DNA of 64,000 nt from Valencia hispanica (GCA_963556495.2 OY747700.1:2530001-2594000), one strand, 5' to 3'; positions 1 through 13,075 are shown, numbered from the stretch's first letter. Notes: generated from the sequence alone by a model not told the origin. Numbers and translations: made by a program.

Positions 1-3000
1 GCTTCCAACGTTCCTCCTAAATCCACTTCCGACTTTCCTCCTAAATCCACTTCCAACGTTCCTCCTGAATCCACTTCCATCGTTCCTCCTGAATCCAGTT
101 CCATCGTTCCTCCTGAATCCACTTCCATTGTTCCTCCTGAATCCACTTCCAACGTTCCTCCTAAATCCACTTCCAACTAACCTCCTAAATCCACTTCCAA
201 CGTTCCTCCTAAAACCGCTTCCAACGTTCCTCCTGAATCCACTTCCATCTAACCTCCTAAATCCAGTTCCATCGTTCTTCCTAAATCCGCTTCCAACGTT
301 CCTCCTAAATCCACTTCCGACTTTCCTCCTAAATCCACTTCCAACGTTCCTCCTGAATCCACTTCCATCGTTCCTCCTGAATCCAGTTCCATCGTTCCTC
401 CTGAATCCACTTCCATTGTTCCTCCTGAATCCACTTCCAACGTTCCTCCTAAATCCACTTCCAACTAACCTCCTAAATCCACTTCCAACGTTCCTCCTAA
501 AACCGCTTCCAACGTTCCTCCTGAATCCACTTCCATCTAACCTCCTAAATCCAGTTCCATCGTTCTTCCTAAATCCGCTTCCAACGTTCCTCCTGAATCC
601 ACTTCCAACGTTCCTCCTAAATCCACTTCCAACTAACCTCCTAAATCCACTTCCAACGTTCCTCCTAAATCCGCTTCCAACGTTCCTCCTGAATCCACTT
701 CCAACGTTCCTCCTGAATCCACTTCCAACGTTCCTCCTGAATCCGCTTCGAACGTTCCTCCTGAATCCGCTTCCAACGTTCCTCCTGAATCCGGTTCCTC
801 CTGAATCCACTTCCAACGTTCCTCCTGAATCCACTTCCAACGTTCCTCCTGAATCCGCTTCGAACGTTCCTCCTCTCTCCAACGTTCCTCCTGAATCCGC
901 TTCCAACGTTCCTCCTGAATCCACTTCAAACGTTCCTCCTGAATCCACTTCCAACGTTCCTCCTATATCCACTTCCATCGTTCCTCCTGAATCCGCTTTC
1001 AACGTTCCTCCTGAATCCAGTTCCATCGTTCCTCCTGAATCCACTTCCATTGTTCCTCCTGAATCCACTTCCAACGTTCCTCCTAAATCCACTTCCAACT
1101 AACCTCCTAAATCCACTTCCAACGTTCCTCCTAAAACCGCTTCCAACGTTCCTCCTGAATCCACTTCCATCTAACCTCCTAAATCCAGTTCCATCGTTCT
1201 TCCTAAATCCGCTTCCAACGTTCCTCCTGAATCCACTTCCAACGTTCCTCCTAAATCCACTTCCAACTAACCTCCTAAATCCACTTCCAACGTTCCTCCT
1301 AAATCCGCTTCCAACGTTCCTCCTGAATCCACTTCCAACGTTCCTCCTGAATCCGCTTCCAACGTTCCTCCTGAATCCGCTTCCAACGTTCCTCCTGAAT
1401 CCGCTTCCAACGTTCCTCCTGAATCCGCTTCCAACGTTCCTCCTGAATCCACTTCAAACGTTCCTCCTGAATCCACTTCCAACGTTCCTCCTATATCCAC
1501 TTCCATCGTTCCTCCTGAATCCGCTTTCAACGTTCCTCCTGAATCCGCTTCCAACGTTCCTCCTAAATCCACTTCCAACGTTCCTCCTGAATCCACTTCC
1601 AACGTTCCTCCTAAATCCACTTCCAACTAACCTCCTAAATCCACTTCCAACTAACCTCCTAAATCCACTTCCAACGTTCCTCCTAAAACCGCTTCCAACG
1701 TTCCTCCTGAATCCACTTCCATCTAACCTCCTAAATCCACTTCCAACGTTCCTCCTATAACCGCTTCCAACGTTCCTCCTGAATCCAGTTCCATCTAACC
1801 TCCTAAATCCAGTTCCATCGTTCTTCCTAAATCCACTTCCAACGTTCCTCCAAAATCCGCTTCCAACGTTCCTCCTGAATCCACTTCCATCTAACCTCCT
1901 AAATCCAGTTCCATCGTTCTTCCTAAATCCGCTTCCATCGTTCCTCCTGAATCCACTTCCAACGTTCCTCCTGAATCCACTTCCATCGTTCCTCCTGAAT
2001 CCACTTCCATTGTTCTTCCTAAATCCACTTCCATCGTTCTTCCTAAATCCGCTTCCATCGTTCCTCCTGAATCCAGTTCCAACGTTCCTCCTGAATCCAC
2101 TTCCAACGTTCCTCCTGAATCCACTTCCAACGTTCCTCCTGAATCCACTTCCAACGTTCCTCCTGAATCCGCTTCCAACGTTCCTCCTGAATCCGCTTCC
2201 AACGTTCCTCCTGAATCCACTTCAAACGTTCCTCCTGAATCCACTTCCAACGTTCCTCCTATATCCACTTCCATCGTTCCTCCTGAATCCGCTTCCAACG
2301 TTCCTCCTGAATCCGCTTCCAACGTTCCTCCTAAATCCACTTCCAACGTTCCTCCTGAATCCACTTCCATCGTTCCTCCTGAATCCGCTTCCAACGTTCC
2401 TCCTGAATCCGCTTCCAACGTTCCTCCTGAATCCACTTCCATCGTTCCTCCTGAATCCACTTCCAACGTTCCTCCTGAATCCGCTTCCAACGTTCCTCCT
2501 GAATCCAACGTTCCTCCTGAATCCGCTTCCAACGTTCCTCCTGAATCCACTTCCAACGTTCCTCCTGAATCCGCTTCCATCGTTCCTCCTGAATCCGCTT
2601 CCAACGTTCCTCCTGAATCCACTTCCATCTAACCTCCTAAATCCACTTCCAACGTTCCTCCTATAACCGCTTCCAACGTTCCTCCTGAATCCAGTTCCAT
2701 CTAACCTCCTAAATCCAGTTCCATCGTTCTTCCTAAATCCACTTCCAACGTTCCTCCAAAATCCGCTTCCAACGTTCCTCCTGAATCCACTTCCATCTAA
2801 CCTCCTAAATCCAGTTCCATCGTTCTTCCTAAATCCGCTTCCATCGTTCCTCCTGAATCCACTTCCAACGTTCCTCCTGAATCCACTTCCATCGTTCCTC
2901 CTGAATCCACTTCCATTGTTCTTCCTAAATCCACTTCCATCGTTCTTCCTAAATCCGCTTCCATCGTTCCTCCTGAATCCAGTTCCAACGTTCCTCCTGA

Positions 3001-6000
3001 ATCCATTCCAACGTTCCTCCTGAATCCACTTCCAACGTTCCTCCTGAATCCACTTCCAACGTTCCTCCTGAATCCAACGTTCCTCCTGAATCCGCTTCCA
3101 ACGTTCCTCCTGAATCCGCTTCCAACGTTCCTCCTGAATCCGCTTCCAACGTTCCTCCTGAATCCACTTCCAACGTTCCTCCTGAATCCACTTCCAACGT
3201 TCCTCCTGAATCCACTTCCAACGTTCCTCCTGAATCCAACGTTCCTCCTGAATCCGCTTCCAACGTTCCTCCTGAATCCGCTTCCAACGTTCCTCCTGAA
3301 TCCAACGTTCCTCCTGAATCCAACGTTCCTCCTGAATCCGCTTCCAACGTTCCTCCTGAATCCAACGTTCCTCCTGAATCCGCTTCCAACGTTCCTCCTG
3401 AATCCGCTTCCAACGTTCCTCCTGAATCCGCTTCCAACGTTCCTCCTGAATCCACTTCCATCGTTCCTCCTGAATCCACTTCCATCGTTCCTCCTGAATC
3501 CGCTTCCAACGTTCCTCCTGAATCCAACGTTCCTCCTGAATCCGCTTCCAACGTTCCTCCTGTTCCTCCTGAATCCACTTCAAACGTTCCTCCTGAATCC
3601 ACTTCCAACGTTCCTCCTATATCCACTTCCATCGTTCCTCCTGAATCCGCTTCCAACGTTCCTCCTGAATCCGCTTCCAACGTTCCTCCTAAATCCACTT
3701 CCAACGTTCCTCCTGAATCCACTTCCAACGTTCCTCCTGAATCCGCTTCCAACGTTCCTCCTGAATCCGCTTCCAACGTTCCTCCTGAATCCACTTCCAT
3801 CGTTCCTCCTGAATCCACTTCCATCGTTCCTCCTGAATCCGCTTCCAACGTTCCTCCTGAATCCAACGTTCCTCCTGAATCCGCTTCCAACGTTCCTCCT
3901 GAATCCACTTCCAACGTTCCTCCTGAATCCGCTTCCATCGTTCCTCCTGAATCCGCTTCCAACGTTCCTCCTGAATCCGCTTCCAACGTTCCTCCTGAAT
4001 CCGCTTCCAACGTTCCTCCTGAATCCAACGTTCCTCCTGAATCCGCTTCCAACGTTCCTCCTGAATCCGCTTCCAACGTTCCTCCTGAATCCAACGTTCC
4101 TCCTGAATCTGCTTCCAACGTTCCTCCTGAATCCGCTTCCAACGTTCCTCCTGAATCCGCTTCCAACGTTCCTCCTGAATCCAACGTTCCTCCTGAATCC
4201 ACTTCCAACGTTCCTCCTGAATCCAACATTCCTCCTGAATCCACTTCCAACGTTCCTCCTGAATCCGCTTCCAACGTTCCTCCTGAATCCAACATTCCTC
4301 CTGAATCCAACGTTCCTCCTGAATCCGCTTCCAACGTTCCTCCTGAATCCAACGTTCCTCCTGAATCCGCTTCCAACGTTCCTCCTGAATCCGCTTCCAA
4401 CGTTCCTCCTGAATCCAACGTTCCTCCTGAATCTGCTTCCAACGTTCCTCCTGAATCCGCTTCCAACGTTCCTCCTGAATCCGCTTCCAACGTTCCTCCT
4501 GAATCCAACGTTCCTCCTGAATCCAACGTTCCTCCTGAATCCAACGTTCCTCCTGAATCCACTTCCAACGTTCCTCCTGAATCCAACGTTCCTCCTGAAT
4601 CCACTTCCAACGTTCCTCCTGAATCCGCTTCCAACGTTCCTCCTGAATCCAACGTTCCTCCTGAATCCAACGTTCCTCCTGAATCCGCTTCCAACGTTCC
4701 TCCTGAATCCAACGTTCCTCCTGAATCCGCTTCCAACGTTCCTCCTGAATCCGCTTCCAACGTTCCTCCTGAATCCAACGTTCCTCCTGAATCTGCTTCC
4801 AACGTTCCTCCTGAATCCGCTTCCAACGTTCCTCCTGAATCCGCTTCCAACGTTCCTCCTGAATCCAACGTTCCTCCTGAATCCAACGTTCCTCCTGAAT
4901 CCACTTCCAACGTTCCTCCTGAATCCAACGTTCCTCCTGAATCCGCTTCCAACGTTCCTCCTGAATCCGCTTCCAACGTTCCTCCTGAATCCACTTCAAA
5001 CGTTCCTCCTGAATCCACTTCCAACGTTCCTCCTATATCCACTTCCATCGTTCCTCCTGAATCCGCTTCCAACGTTCCTTTTGAATCCGCTTCCAACGTT
5101 CCTCCTAAATCCACTTCCAACGTTCCTCCTGAATCCACTTCCATCGTTCCTCCTGAATCCGCTTCCAACGTTCCTCCTGAATCCGCTTCCAACGTTCCTC
5201 CTGAATCCACTTCCATCGTTCCTCCTGAATCCACTTCCATCGTTCCTCCTGAATCCGCTTCCAACGTTCCTCCTGAATCCAACGTTCCTCCTGAATCCGC
5301 TTCCAACGTTCCTCCTGAATCCACTTCCAACGTTCCTCCTGAATCCACTTCCATCGTTCCTCCTGAATCCGCTTCCAACGTTCCTCCTGAATCCGCTTCC
5401 AACGTTCCTCCTGAATCCGCTTCCAACGTTCCTCCTGAATCCAACGTTCCTCCTGAATCCGCTTCCAACGTTCCTCCTGAATCCGCTTCCAACGTTCCTC
5501 CTGAATCCAACGTTCCTCCTGAATCCGCTTCCAACGTTCCTCCTGAATCCGCTTCCAACGTTCCTCCTGAATCCGCTTCCAACGTTCCTCCTGAATCCAA
5601 CGTTCCTCCTGAATCCACTTCCAACGTTCCTCCTGAATCCAACATTCCTCCTGAATCCACTTCCAACGTTCCTCCTGAATCCGCTTCCAACGTTCCTCCT
5701 GAATCCAACGTTCCTCCTGAATCCAACGTTCCTCCTGAATCCGCTTCCAACGTTCCTCCTGAATCCAACGTTCCTCCTGAATCCGCTTCCAACGTTCCTC
5801 CTGAATCCAACGTTCCTCCTGAATCCAACGTTCCTCCTGAATCCGCTTCCAACGTTCCTCCTGAATCCAACGTTCCTCCTGAATCCGCTTCCAACGTTCC
5901 TCCTGAATCCAACGTTCCTCCTGAATCTGCTTCCAACGTTCCTCCTGAATCCGCTTCCAACGTTCCTCCTGAATCCAACGTTCCTCCTGAATCTGCTTCC

Positions 6001-6164
6001 AACGTTCCTCCTGAATCCGCTTCCAACGTTCCTCCTGAATCCGCTTCCAACGTTCCTCCTGAATCCAACGTTCCTCCTGAATCCAACGTTCCTCCTGAAT
6101 CCACTTCCAACGTTCCTCCTGAATCCAACGTTCCTCCTGAATCCACTTCCAACGTTCCTCCTGA
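1..6164. repeat. 24/18-bp minisatellite, more than 6 kb
   Basis: A continuous tandem array runs from the left edge to about 6164, where it stops at a sequence beginning AAGCGGCTCTG. The 24-bp unit reads TTCCTCCTGAATCC followed by ACTTCCAACG. Common variants carry GCTTCC, AGTTCC, AACG/ATCG or TAAATCC. An 18-bp unit lacking the six bases ACTTCC or GCTTCC is frequent to the right of about 2.5 kb. Variants reading CTAACCTCCTAAATCC are confined to about the first 2.8 kb. Higher-order repeats are visible: a 288-bp period near 31 and 319, and about 906 bp between the CCTATAACC variants near 1754 and 2660. Both unit lengths are multiples of three, so long stop-free frames arise on both strands, including one of more than 1000 codons on the minus strand. 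I regard these as non-coding. Confidence 0.97.
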
Positions 6165-7764
6165 AGCGGCTCTGCAGCCTTGTTGTTGCAACATCAGATT
6201 TCAGTGATGTATAAAAAATGAGACACGGTTGATCGTTTCCAAACCATCAGAGTAACATTTATCTTCAACAAACCGGTCTGATGTAGGGAATCGTCCTGAA
6301 ACCAACAGGCTGGAGGAACCTTTGCTGAAGCAGCGTTCAGACCTCAATGGTGGTTCTGTTGGTTCTCCAGATGTGTCAGACCCGTCCATTCATCAGAGAT
6401 CGGGTCGCAGGTGCAACAAGTCCAGGAGAGAAACCCAGACCTGTCCCAGGCTCTAGTCCAAAGTCCAGAACCAGGAAAGGCAGCAGATGATCTGGCAGGA
6501 GGCCGAGGAGAACAGGGAGCTGAAGAGGATGGAGGAAGGAAGCGTTCACTGCAGGAGCTGTGAACACATCCTCTGGACCTTCATGGTCCCTGTTCCCCCC
6601 TCACATGGTGCTCAACAGTTTCCCAGAACCACCTCCAGCCAGAACCACCTCCAGCCAGAACCAAGAGACCTTCTCCAAAATCCTGCCAGTTTTTTGCTCC
6701 TGCTGCAACTGAACCAGAGTCCATCTGGACCAGTACCGGTACCGTCTGCTGCAGCCACCATTAGCCTGGTGTCCTCCACTGGGTCTCTTCTCCTCAGACT
6801 GGGGTTCTGGACGGGTCAGCGGTGGATTCTTCCTTGGCTGTTCCAGGACCTCCACTACTGCGCTGCAGGCCCACACGGCGCCACCTACAGCTTATCTTGA
6901 TGCTCGCGGCATCATTTTTCTTAATAATGAGTAAAAGTGTTTCATTTTGCTCAAGAAGGAGTTAAGATGGAAGCTGTGATAAAAGTGGAAATGGGCTGGA
7001 GTTTGGGTTCCTGGTGCCACGGTTCGGGTCGTTCCGTTTCTGCGGCTTTCAGCTTTAACGAGTTTCGAAGCTCTTCAGTGAGGAGTTCAGAGCAGCAGCT
7101 GATTGGTCCATGAGTCGCCTCACCTGCCTCACCCTGCACATGTTGGCTGTGTTTGGCTCCTATCTGTCGGTGCAGATTTTCTTCATTAAATCTGAATTCT
7201 GCTCCGATCGTTTTATGGTCTTTAATTAGCCGAGCCGAGCCCAGCTTTGGGCCCTGCTGCTTATTACAGACTCAGCTCCAGTCTGGCCTAATCTCTCCCA
7301 TCTCTGCCAATAAGCACTTACAGCTGTGCTATGTGTGTGTGTGAGAGAGGACTGCTCCAGGACCTCCAGGACCTCCAGGACCTCCAGGGCCCGGTCCATG
7401 CTTCGGGATGTCCTCCGACTCAGCGCCAGGGTTCGGGTCGGACTCATGGTGAGCGTCCTCACAAGGCCACAGGGTCTGACTCGTGTGTGTGTCCCAAAAT
7501 GTAGGTTTGATTGTGGTTTCTGGACCTCAACCAGACGAGTGAGCCTCAGGACCACAAACGTCACGTCGATAGTTCAGAACCCGGACCCTGAAGGAGAGGA
7601 ATGCAGCTTTCTGAGGGAAACATGGAGGAAGAGGAGGAGGACCAAGATCAGAAGAACTGGGGGGGAAATGAAGAACAAGCAAGAGCAAAACAGAGAAAAT
7701 ACTTAGCAAGTTGGCAAAATAACTACAGATCTGACAGCAGCTGAGGAAAGAGGATAATCTCACC
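6165..7764. other. Gene-free stretch right of the minisatellite
   Basis: No convincing gene or transposon was recognised. Several short open frames exist on both strands but lack domain motifs and paired splice sites. A small tandem of the 9-mer CTCCAGGAC (about four copies) lies at 7355-7390. A TG-rich stretch lies near 7331. Confidence 0.5.
7355..7390. repeat. Short 9-bp tandem repeat
   Basis: Four near-identical copies of CTCCAGGAC in a row, the last ending in CTCCAGGGC. Confidence 0.85.
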
Positions 7765-8260
7765 ATGTTAATTTATTTATAGCACTTTCAGAAGCAAAAA
7801 GGTGATTGCACAAAGTGCTTTCCAGGCAACCAAGCACCAAAAGGTGCAAGAAGCAAATAGGTGCAGTTTAAAACATAACTTAAAATCAATTAAATTAGGC
7901 AAAACATTGATAAAAGGCTAATTAAAAGTTAAAACACGTTACTGATAAAATCAATAAAATAAATATCAAAGATCGGAAACAACGTGTGAGAGAAGTTTAA
8001 GAACCAAATGCAATTGCAAAAATAATGGGTCTTTATTCGGGATTTATACTCATAAAGAACTTCAAAACAGGCGGAACCGAACGAAGTGCTGTACATGAAA
8101 GTCAAGAAGAATAAAACGTACAAAAATATTACCAGACAAAGCAATAAAAAGAAAAAAAAATGTGTAAAATGTGCTGAAAGCAGATAAAAATCAATCATTG
8201 AAATGAAACAATGATAAAAGCTCATAAAGAGTCAAAGGACAAAGAAAATAAATGTCTACA
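7765..8260 (-). mobile_element. Degenerate L2-like LINE 3' ends
   Basis: The start reads ATTTATTTATAGCACTTTCA and soon after ACAAAGTGCTTTCC. This is the reverse complement of the 3' tail typical of fish L2-type LINEs (CACTTTGTG ... TATAAATAAA). A second similar stretch begins near 8030 (TTTATTCGGGATTTATA, then GAAGTGCTGTACATGAAAG). No open reverse-transcriptase frame is left. The boundaries are approximate and the family call rests on the tail motif only. Confidence 0.4.
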
Positions 8261-8439
8261 GGTAGGTGGCGCTACAAACCTGGATTTATGTGACGAAAAC
8301 AAACTTGTTCATAATAAGGAGAAGGGAAGGAATCAACGTTTTATAAAACACAAATCTGAAAAGTGTGGCTTGCACCTGTATCCACTCAGAACCCTGCAGA
8401 ACCTCCCCTTTGGGTTCTCTCCACCAGCTCCTAACTTCT

Positions 8440-8700
8440 TCAGAACATTTCTTCCCACAGATTCTCAGTTGGATTCAGGTCTGGACTTTGACTAGGCCGT
8501 TCTAATCCATCCCATAATGTCTCTGGCTGGATGTTCAGGCTGGAAGGTGAAGCCCCTCCCCCAGGCTCAGGTCTTCTGCAGCGTGGATTCAGCCCCACCC
8601 ATCTTCCCATCACCTCTGACCTGCTGTCCCACAGCATGATGCTGCCACCACCACGTTTCACTGTGGGGATGGTTCCATTCATGCTCTTTGAGTCGTTCGG
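8440..8700 (-). mobile_element. Tc1-like transposon relic
   Basis: On the minus strand a broken frame contains GGGSIMLWD and, at the other end, [16 protein letters not shown]. These are the glycine-rich segment and the DDE-proximal segment of Tc1-type transposases. The order is scrambled by deletions and frameshifts, so this is a dead fragment. Plus-strand phrases such as TTGGATTCAGGTCTGGACTT recur at 18090-18120, indicating the same family. Confidence 0.75.
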
Positions 8701-9132
8701 GTGAATCATAAAGCTTTGTGTATAAACCAGATATGACAGATGCATTAAGGGTACCGAACTGAAACTGGAGATTTGTTGAAACTAAAAGAAACAAGAACTG
8801 GAAATCCAACAAACTGAACAGAACCTGGATCCAGGAGCAGGAGAACGGAACCAAACGGAGGTTTCCTCTTCAGAAAATCAGTTTTTAATCACTGATTTTA
8901 AAGAAAATCCTGGGATGAGAAATCAGCTCCAGGAAGCAGTGAGGAAACCGACCATCCTCCTGGTTTTACTATCTGCCCTCTGCTCCCCTCGTCCCCTCGG
9001 CCATCCACCCTTCAGCTCTGACATGTCGACGACCAGGAAGACGACAGGAAGTGACCTCGGCCTCGGTGCAGAGTCGGCTGCAGCAGCGATGGTTTCCTCA
9101 GGAAAACAAAACGTCGTTGAGAACATTTAAGG
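8701..9132. other. No feature seen
   Basis: About 430 bp with no recognisable gene, repeat or transposon motif. Confidence 0.5.
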
Positions 9133-9262
<130 letters not shown>

Positions 9263-9364
9263 CCGGACAACGGACCAGGACCTAAAAACGCTCTGGTCCA
9301 AATCTTCTGACCACAACAAGGTGAAACACATTAAAAGCCTTTAACCAACAAAAGTTAATCATCT

Positions 9365-9820
9365 GAAGCACGGTGGTGGCAGCATCATGGCTTTATATTT
9401 TAGCATCTTCTTTATGGGGCTTTATGAGACACCAAAAAACGTTCAGCTTCATTTAAAAGGATTTGATTTCTAAGCAGGGTTTGTGGAGAGCTAATGAGTG
9501 GTCAGTATGTTACCACAGCAGATTCATCTCTAATCAGCTCCATGGTGAAGCACGGCGGCGGCAGCATCATGGTTTCGACCAAATTCCTCAACATTTTCTT
9601 TTGGGGCTTTGTGGAGAAGTAATGAGTGGTCAGTATCTGACCTAAAATTATATCTCTAAACACCCTGACCTGCAGAAGCAGCCACACTCTGAAGCACGGT
9701 AGCGGCAGCAGCATTCCAGCTTTCCTCATCAAGGGTTGGCCGAGATATGAAGTGAGGTTATGTGGAGAGGTTGTGAGTAGTTAGCGTCATATACGTGCAG
9801 ATGTAGCTCTAAAATGATCC
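9365..9820 (+). repeat. Three diverged tandem units carrying a Tc1 core motif
   Basis: The phrase GAAGCACGG, followed by a GGCAGCATCATG-like tail, occurs at 9365, 9547 and 9691. Each is followed by GGGGCTTT or similar, then a GTGGAGAG..ATGAGTGGTCAGTAT-like stretch and TCTCTAA. Units are 182 and 144 bp apart. The shared phrase translates as KHGGGSIM, a conserved Tc1 transposase segment. It looks like tandem amplification of a Tc1-derived sequence. Confidence 0.65.
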
Positions 9821-10245
9821 AAAGGCCTGAAAGAAGAATCCCCAGAGGTCAGATCAGAGAGAGAAGAGCTCAGCACGCTGAGCAGCACTGTCTGGAAACA
9901 TTTACAGTTGAGTTTTTTTAAATAAACCCCTTACAAGAAAGAAGGGCAGTCAAACGAATAACATTTTAAATCCAATTAATCACAGGGTTTATGTGAATTC
10001 ATCACGATTAAGTAACATTCCTAAATATGACTGGAAAACTACAATTTTTGGTGGAAATAAAGGACAAAACCGGATGCTTTTGCTCTTTTTTTAAAGGAAA
10101 TAAAGGAGAGATCCATGGAGCTTTTGTTTAAAATGTCACTTGTACATTTACATGCAACCCTTTTCACCTTTTAACCAGTTGCTACATCAAACTAACTGGT
10201 TAACATTTTCTGAATGTAAAGCTGACCGCTTCTTATTAATATTGG
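9821..10245. other. No feature seen
   Basis: About 420 bp, moderately AT-rich, with no motif I can assign. Confidence 0.45.
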
Positions 10246-10445
10246 ACAACCCTCTTCATGGGACTGTCCCACAACAACGCGTGTCTTGAATCAGAGGCTT
10301 CAGTTTCGCTGCAACACAGACTGCTACAGGAGATCCTTCCTGCCCAGAGCCATCATGATCTACAATTCCTTGAACAATTAAATAGTATGATCTAAAACAC
10401 TTAATTTCCACTCTGGGATCAATATAGCATTTTTGAATTGAGTTG
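10246..10445 (+). mobile_element. Truncated non-LTR retrotransposon 3' end
   Basis: The stretch CTGCTACAGGAGATCCTTCC, then ATTTCCACTCTGGGATCAAT and TTTTGAATTGAGTTG, parallels the clearer copy at 33950-34165 (GGGATTAATAAAGT and a GAATT-rich tail). Only the 3' end is present, consistent with 5' truncation. The clade is not assigned. Confidence 0.65.
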
Positions 10446-12118
10446 TATTCTTATGAACAATAGAGGAATTCATTGCTCATCAACATGAGGGCAAATGTTG
10501 TGGAACTGATCCTTTACATAACTCCTGTTCCCACTGTTGTTATTTGTGGCTATCTTACAGCTGCAGTGTTGTTTAGCTATGTTAGCTTGTTTGTTAGCCA
10601 AGGCTAACCTGATGTGAAGTGATCGCTGCAGATTGTTGCATTTTTAATCCTCTGTTCGTTCCAGTCGCTTCTTCTGATCGTTTACAACACCTGATCGCGT
10701 CTCTTTCTGCAGACTAAACGCGCAGTAGAACAGGAAGTGACCGATAATCCTTCTATCTGGCCTGACAGCCCTAAAAGAAAGCCACAGCTGTAAAGATTGA
10801 ACCCGAGGACACGGAAATTCAGGAGATCGTGCAACAGAATACATTTCCTGTTTGATTGAACAACCAGTAGTAAATGTTCAGCACACTGGACTCTGCTCAC
10901 AGTTCTGTGCAGAGATAACAGGTTGGTGACTTGTTGTTCTCTCTCTGGCCACTAGGTGGTGGAGAAAGATGTTTAATGGGTTTATAACAGTGGGAAACAT
11001 ACGCATTATCCAGTGTTAATGGTTTCCATGCAGGACAAAAGCAACATTCAGACTGGAACCAGCTTGATGCAAATTCGCGACAATCGTCCAAAACGGATTT
11101 CAAAATAACTCCTGACATTTTTGGCAAATGGGGCTTCTGATTTTCTTTTGGCCTACTTGCAACAAAGGTTTTGTCGCATAGCCACATCGATTGGCCAATC
11201 TACACACACTCCAAATCAGGTGGAAGAAAGACATTAGCGAGGGTTACAAGAGCCAATGAGGTGAAGCTCAGGGAACACTGGATGATGATGCAAGAAAACA
11301 AACATCCAAAACCCACAGGTTAACTAATGCCAGAACGGCTGAGAAGGTAATAAAGTGATCCTGTGGGATGGCAGCTGCATGAAATCATCCGGGCAGATTG
11401 ATGCAGAGCAGCAACTCGCTTTGGGATCTACGAGAAGAGTCAAGACTCAGCAATCCAGAAGAGACATCACATGTATTTCTGATCATTTATGGTTACAAAC
11501 AGTTTTCGAGAATCTCTGCGTTTAAAATGGGATTTATCTGGGATGCAGGACGAAGAAACTTCCTCTTGTCAGCGATAATCACCCTGCAGACAGATCAATA
11601 ACAGATCGGTGAAGTTTAAACGATGTGTTGAGTGTGTGAGAGAGTCGGCATTCCTTCCAGACATGTCAGCACAGTTTCTGCTTCCTGGCAATGCTCTTAT
11701 AACACAGGCATGTTAACTGCTGCAGGATGACTTCATGGATCGGGTTCTGTTGAGTCAGCCCGTCCAGTCCAACGTCTTTTATCCCTGCTGCAAAGAAACG
11801 TGAAGCTTTGGGAGATTTTAGAACAAGTTCAGCTTTAGAACAAAGACGGGATCAGAGGCGCCTCCTCGGGGACGGATTTAGCTCCCGTGTGATCGGGTTT
11901 GGGTCAACAGGAAATGAACAGAATAAATCAGAGGCTGCAGCGAAGGAAGGCCTCATGATGTCACATTTAAAGCCCTCTCAGGCGTCTTCGTCAGGTCTTT
12001 ACTCATGTCTGCTGCTCACTCCTGCAGGGGCAACACTCACTAATGCATGCGCTCACTATTGTGCACATACAGATTTTTCCCATCAGCGTTTACCACAATG
12101 TACTCAATAAGTTGAGTT
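10446..12118. other. Gene-free stretch, no feature assigned
   Basis: No splice-flanked coding exon, transposon terminus or tandem array was recognised. Short open frames here lack any family motif. Confidence 0.45.
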
Positions 12119-12553
12119 CATTTCTAAAGCGCCTTTCACAGACAGAAAGTCACAAAGAGTTGCGCAAGATAAATCAAATGTCAGTTATACACGGTACATA
12201 AAAACAGGGATGAAAACGGCAAAAGAATCGGGACAGAAAATCCTGGGAGAAGAAAACAGTTTCCAGCTGATTTTCAGGGACCTCCACAGAGTCAGCAAAG
12301 CGAAGCTGCAGAACCAAACAGTTCCACAGACTGAAAGGTTCCCCGTTCGTACAACCAGGAGAGCCTGGGTTTGGGATCAGAGGCTGTGAGCAGCAGAGTG
12401 TTTCATTACAAGTTGACACAAATAATCAGGAGTCTGACCATTTTATAGCCCAGTAGGTGAGAACAAGAACTTTAAACCGGAATCTAAAATCCACTGGGAG
12501 CCGGATTATGGAGAATAAGACCAGGGTTTTAGGATGGCTCACCAAAGTCAGTA
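12119..12553 (-). mobile_element. L2-type LINE fragment, left part
   Basis: The plus strand begins with TTCATTTCTAAAGCGCCTTT, the reverse complement of an L2-like 3' tail. It later reads TCTAAAATCCACTGGGAGCC, the reverse complement of the WLPVDFRI-type segment near the end of L2 reverse-transcriptase ORFs. Frameshifts and stops mark it as dead. It continues at 13076 after an inserted element. Confidence 0.65.
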
Positions 12554-13075
12554 GCTGCATTTACATGGATACAAGTAATCGGATTAAAAGCCTGATCGGA
12601 ACAAAAACGCTTCATGTAAACACGGAATCCTCTGATCCGATCGCACTCATTCGGATCAACATTTCATTCCAGTTGAGACGGCTGGGTTATGCCGATTGTT
12701 AATCCGATCGCTGTTCATGATTGTCGGCCATTACTGTGCATGTCTGTTACGTCATGTGTAGACGTACATTACCTCAGCGTAAAACAATAGAGAGAGTCGG
12801 ATCAGAATGTGACTGTTTACACAACAATAAAGGCTTGTAGATGTAAAACCGTGACCAGAGAAAAATAAAAACATACTCTTAAGAACTTCGTACCGCTCCG
12901 TTTTAAACAGTCACAGCCATGTTTGTTTACGGTCTGCTACTTCTTCTTCTACGGCCGTTATTTTAGATCGTTCTGCGCATGTCAAAATGATTTATTCCGA
13001 CGGGCCCATGTACACTGTCAGATTCTAATCCGAACTACGATCCGATTAAAGACATTTTGCACATGTAAACGCAGC
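12554..13075. mobile_element. 522-bp non-autonomous DNA element nested in the L2 fragment
   Basis: The left terminus GCTGCATTTACATG and the inverted right terminus CATGTAAACGCAGC form imperfect inverted repeats. The similarity continues inward (TAATCGGATTAAA against the inverted TTTAATCGGATC). CAGTA precedes it and CAGTG follows it, which may be a 5-bp target duplication. No transposase frame is present. The family is not assigned. Confidence 0.75.

Noticed and set aside
1..6164. Could the regularly spaced units be a CRISPR array?
   Set aside because: There are no unique spacers, the repeats are contiguous, and the context is a vertebrate genome.
2949..6194. 1081-codon open frame on the minus strand (repeats of TLEADSGG / TLDSGG)
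   Set aside because: It is produced by the minisatellite unit, whose lengths (24 and 18) are multiples of three. Other frames and the other strand are open too. There is no splice context or non-repetitive domain, and it ends at the array edge.
6439..6900. Plus-strand frame with a helical-looking start (ERQQMIWQEAEENRELKRMEE)
   Set aside because: An attractive amphipathic stretch, but the following sequence is low-complexity, an in-frame stop lies just upstream, and no good acceptor/donor pair brackets it.
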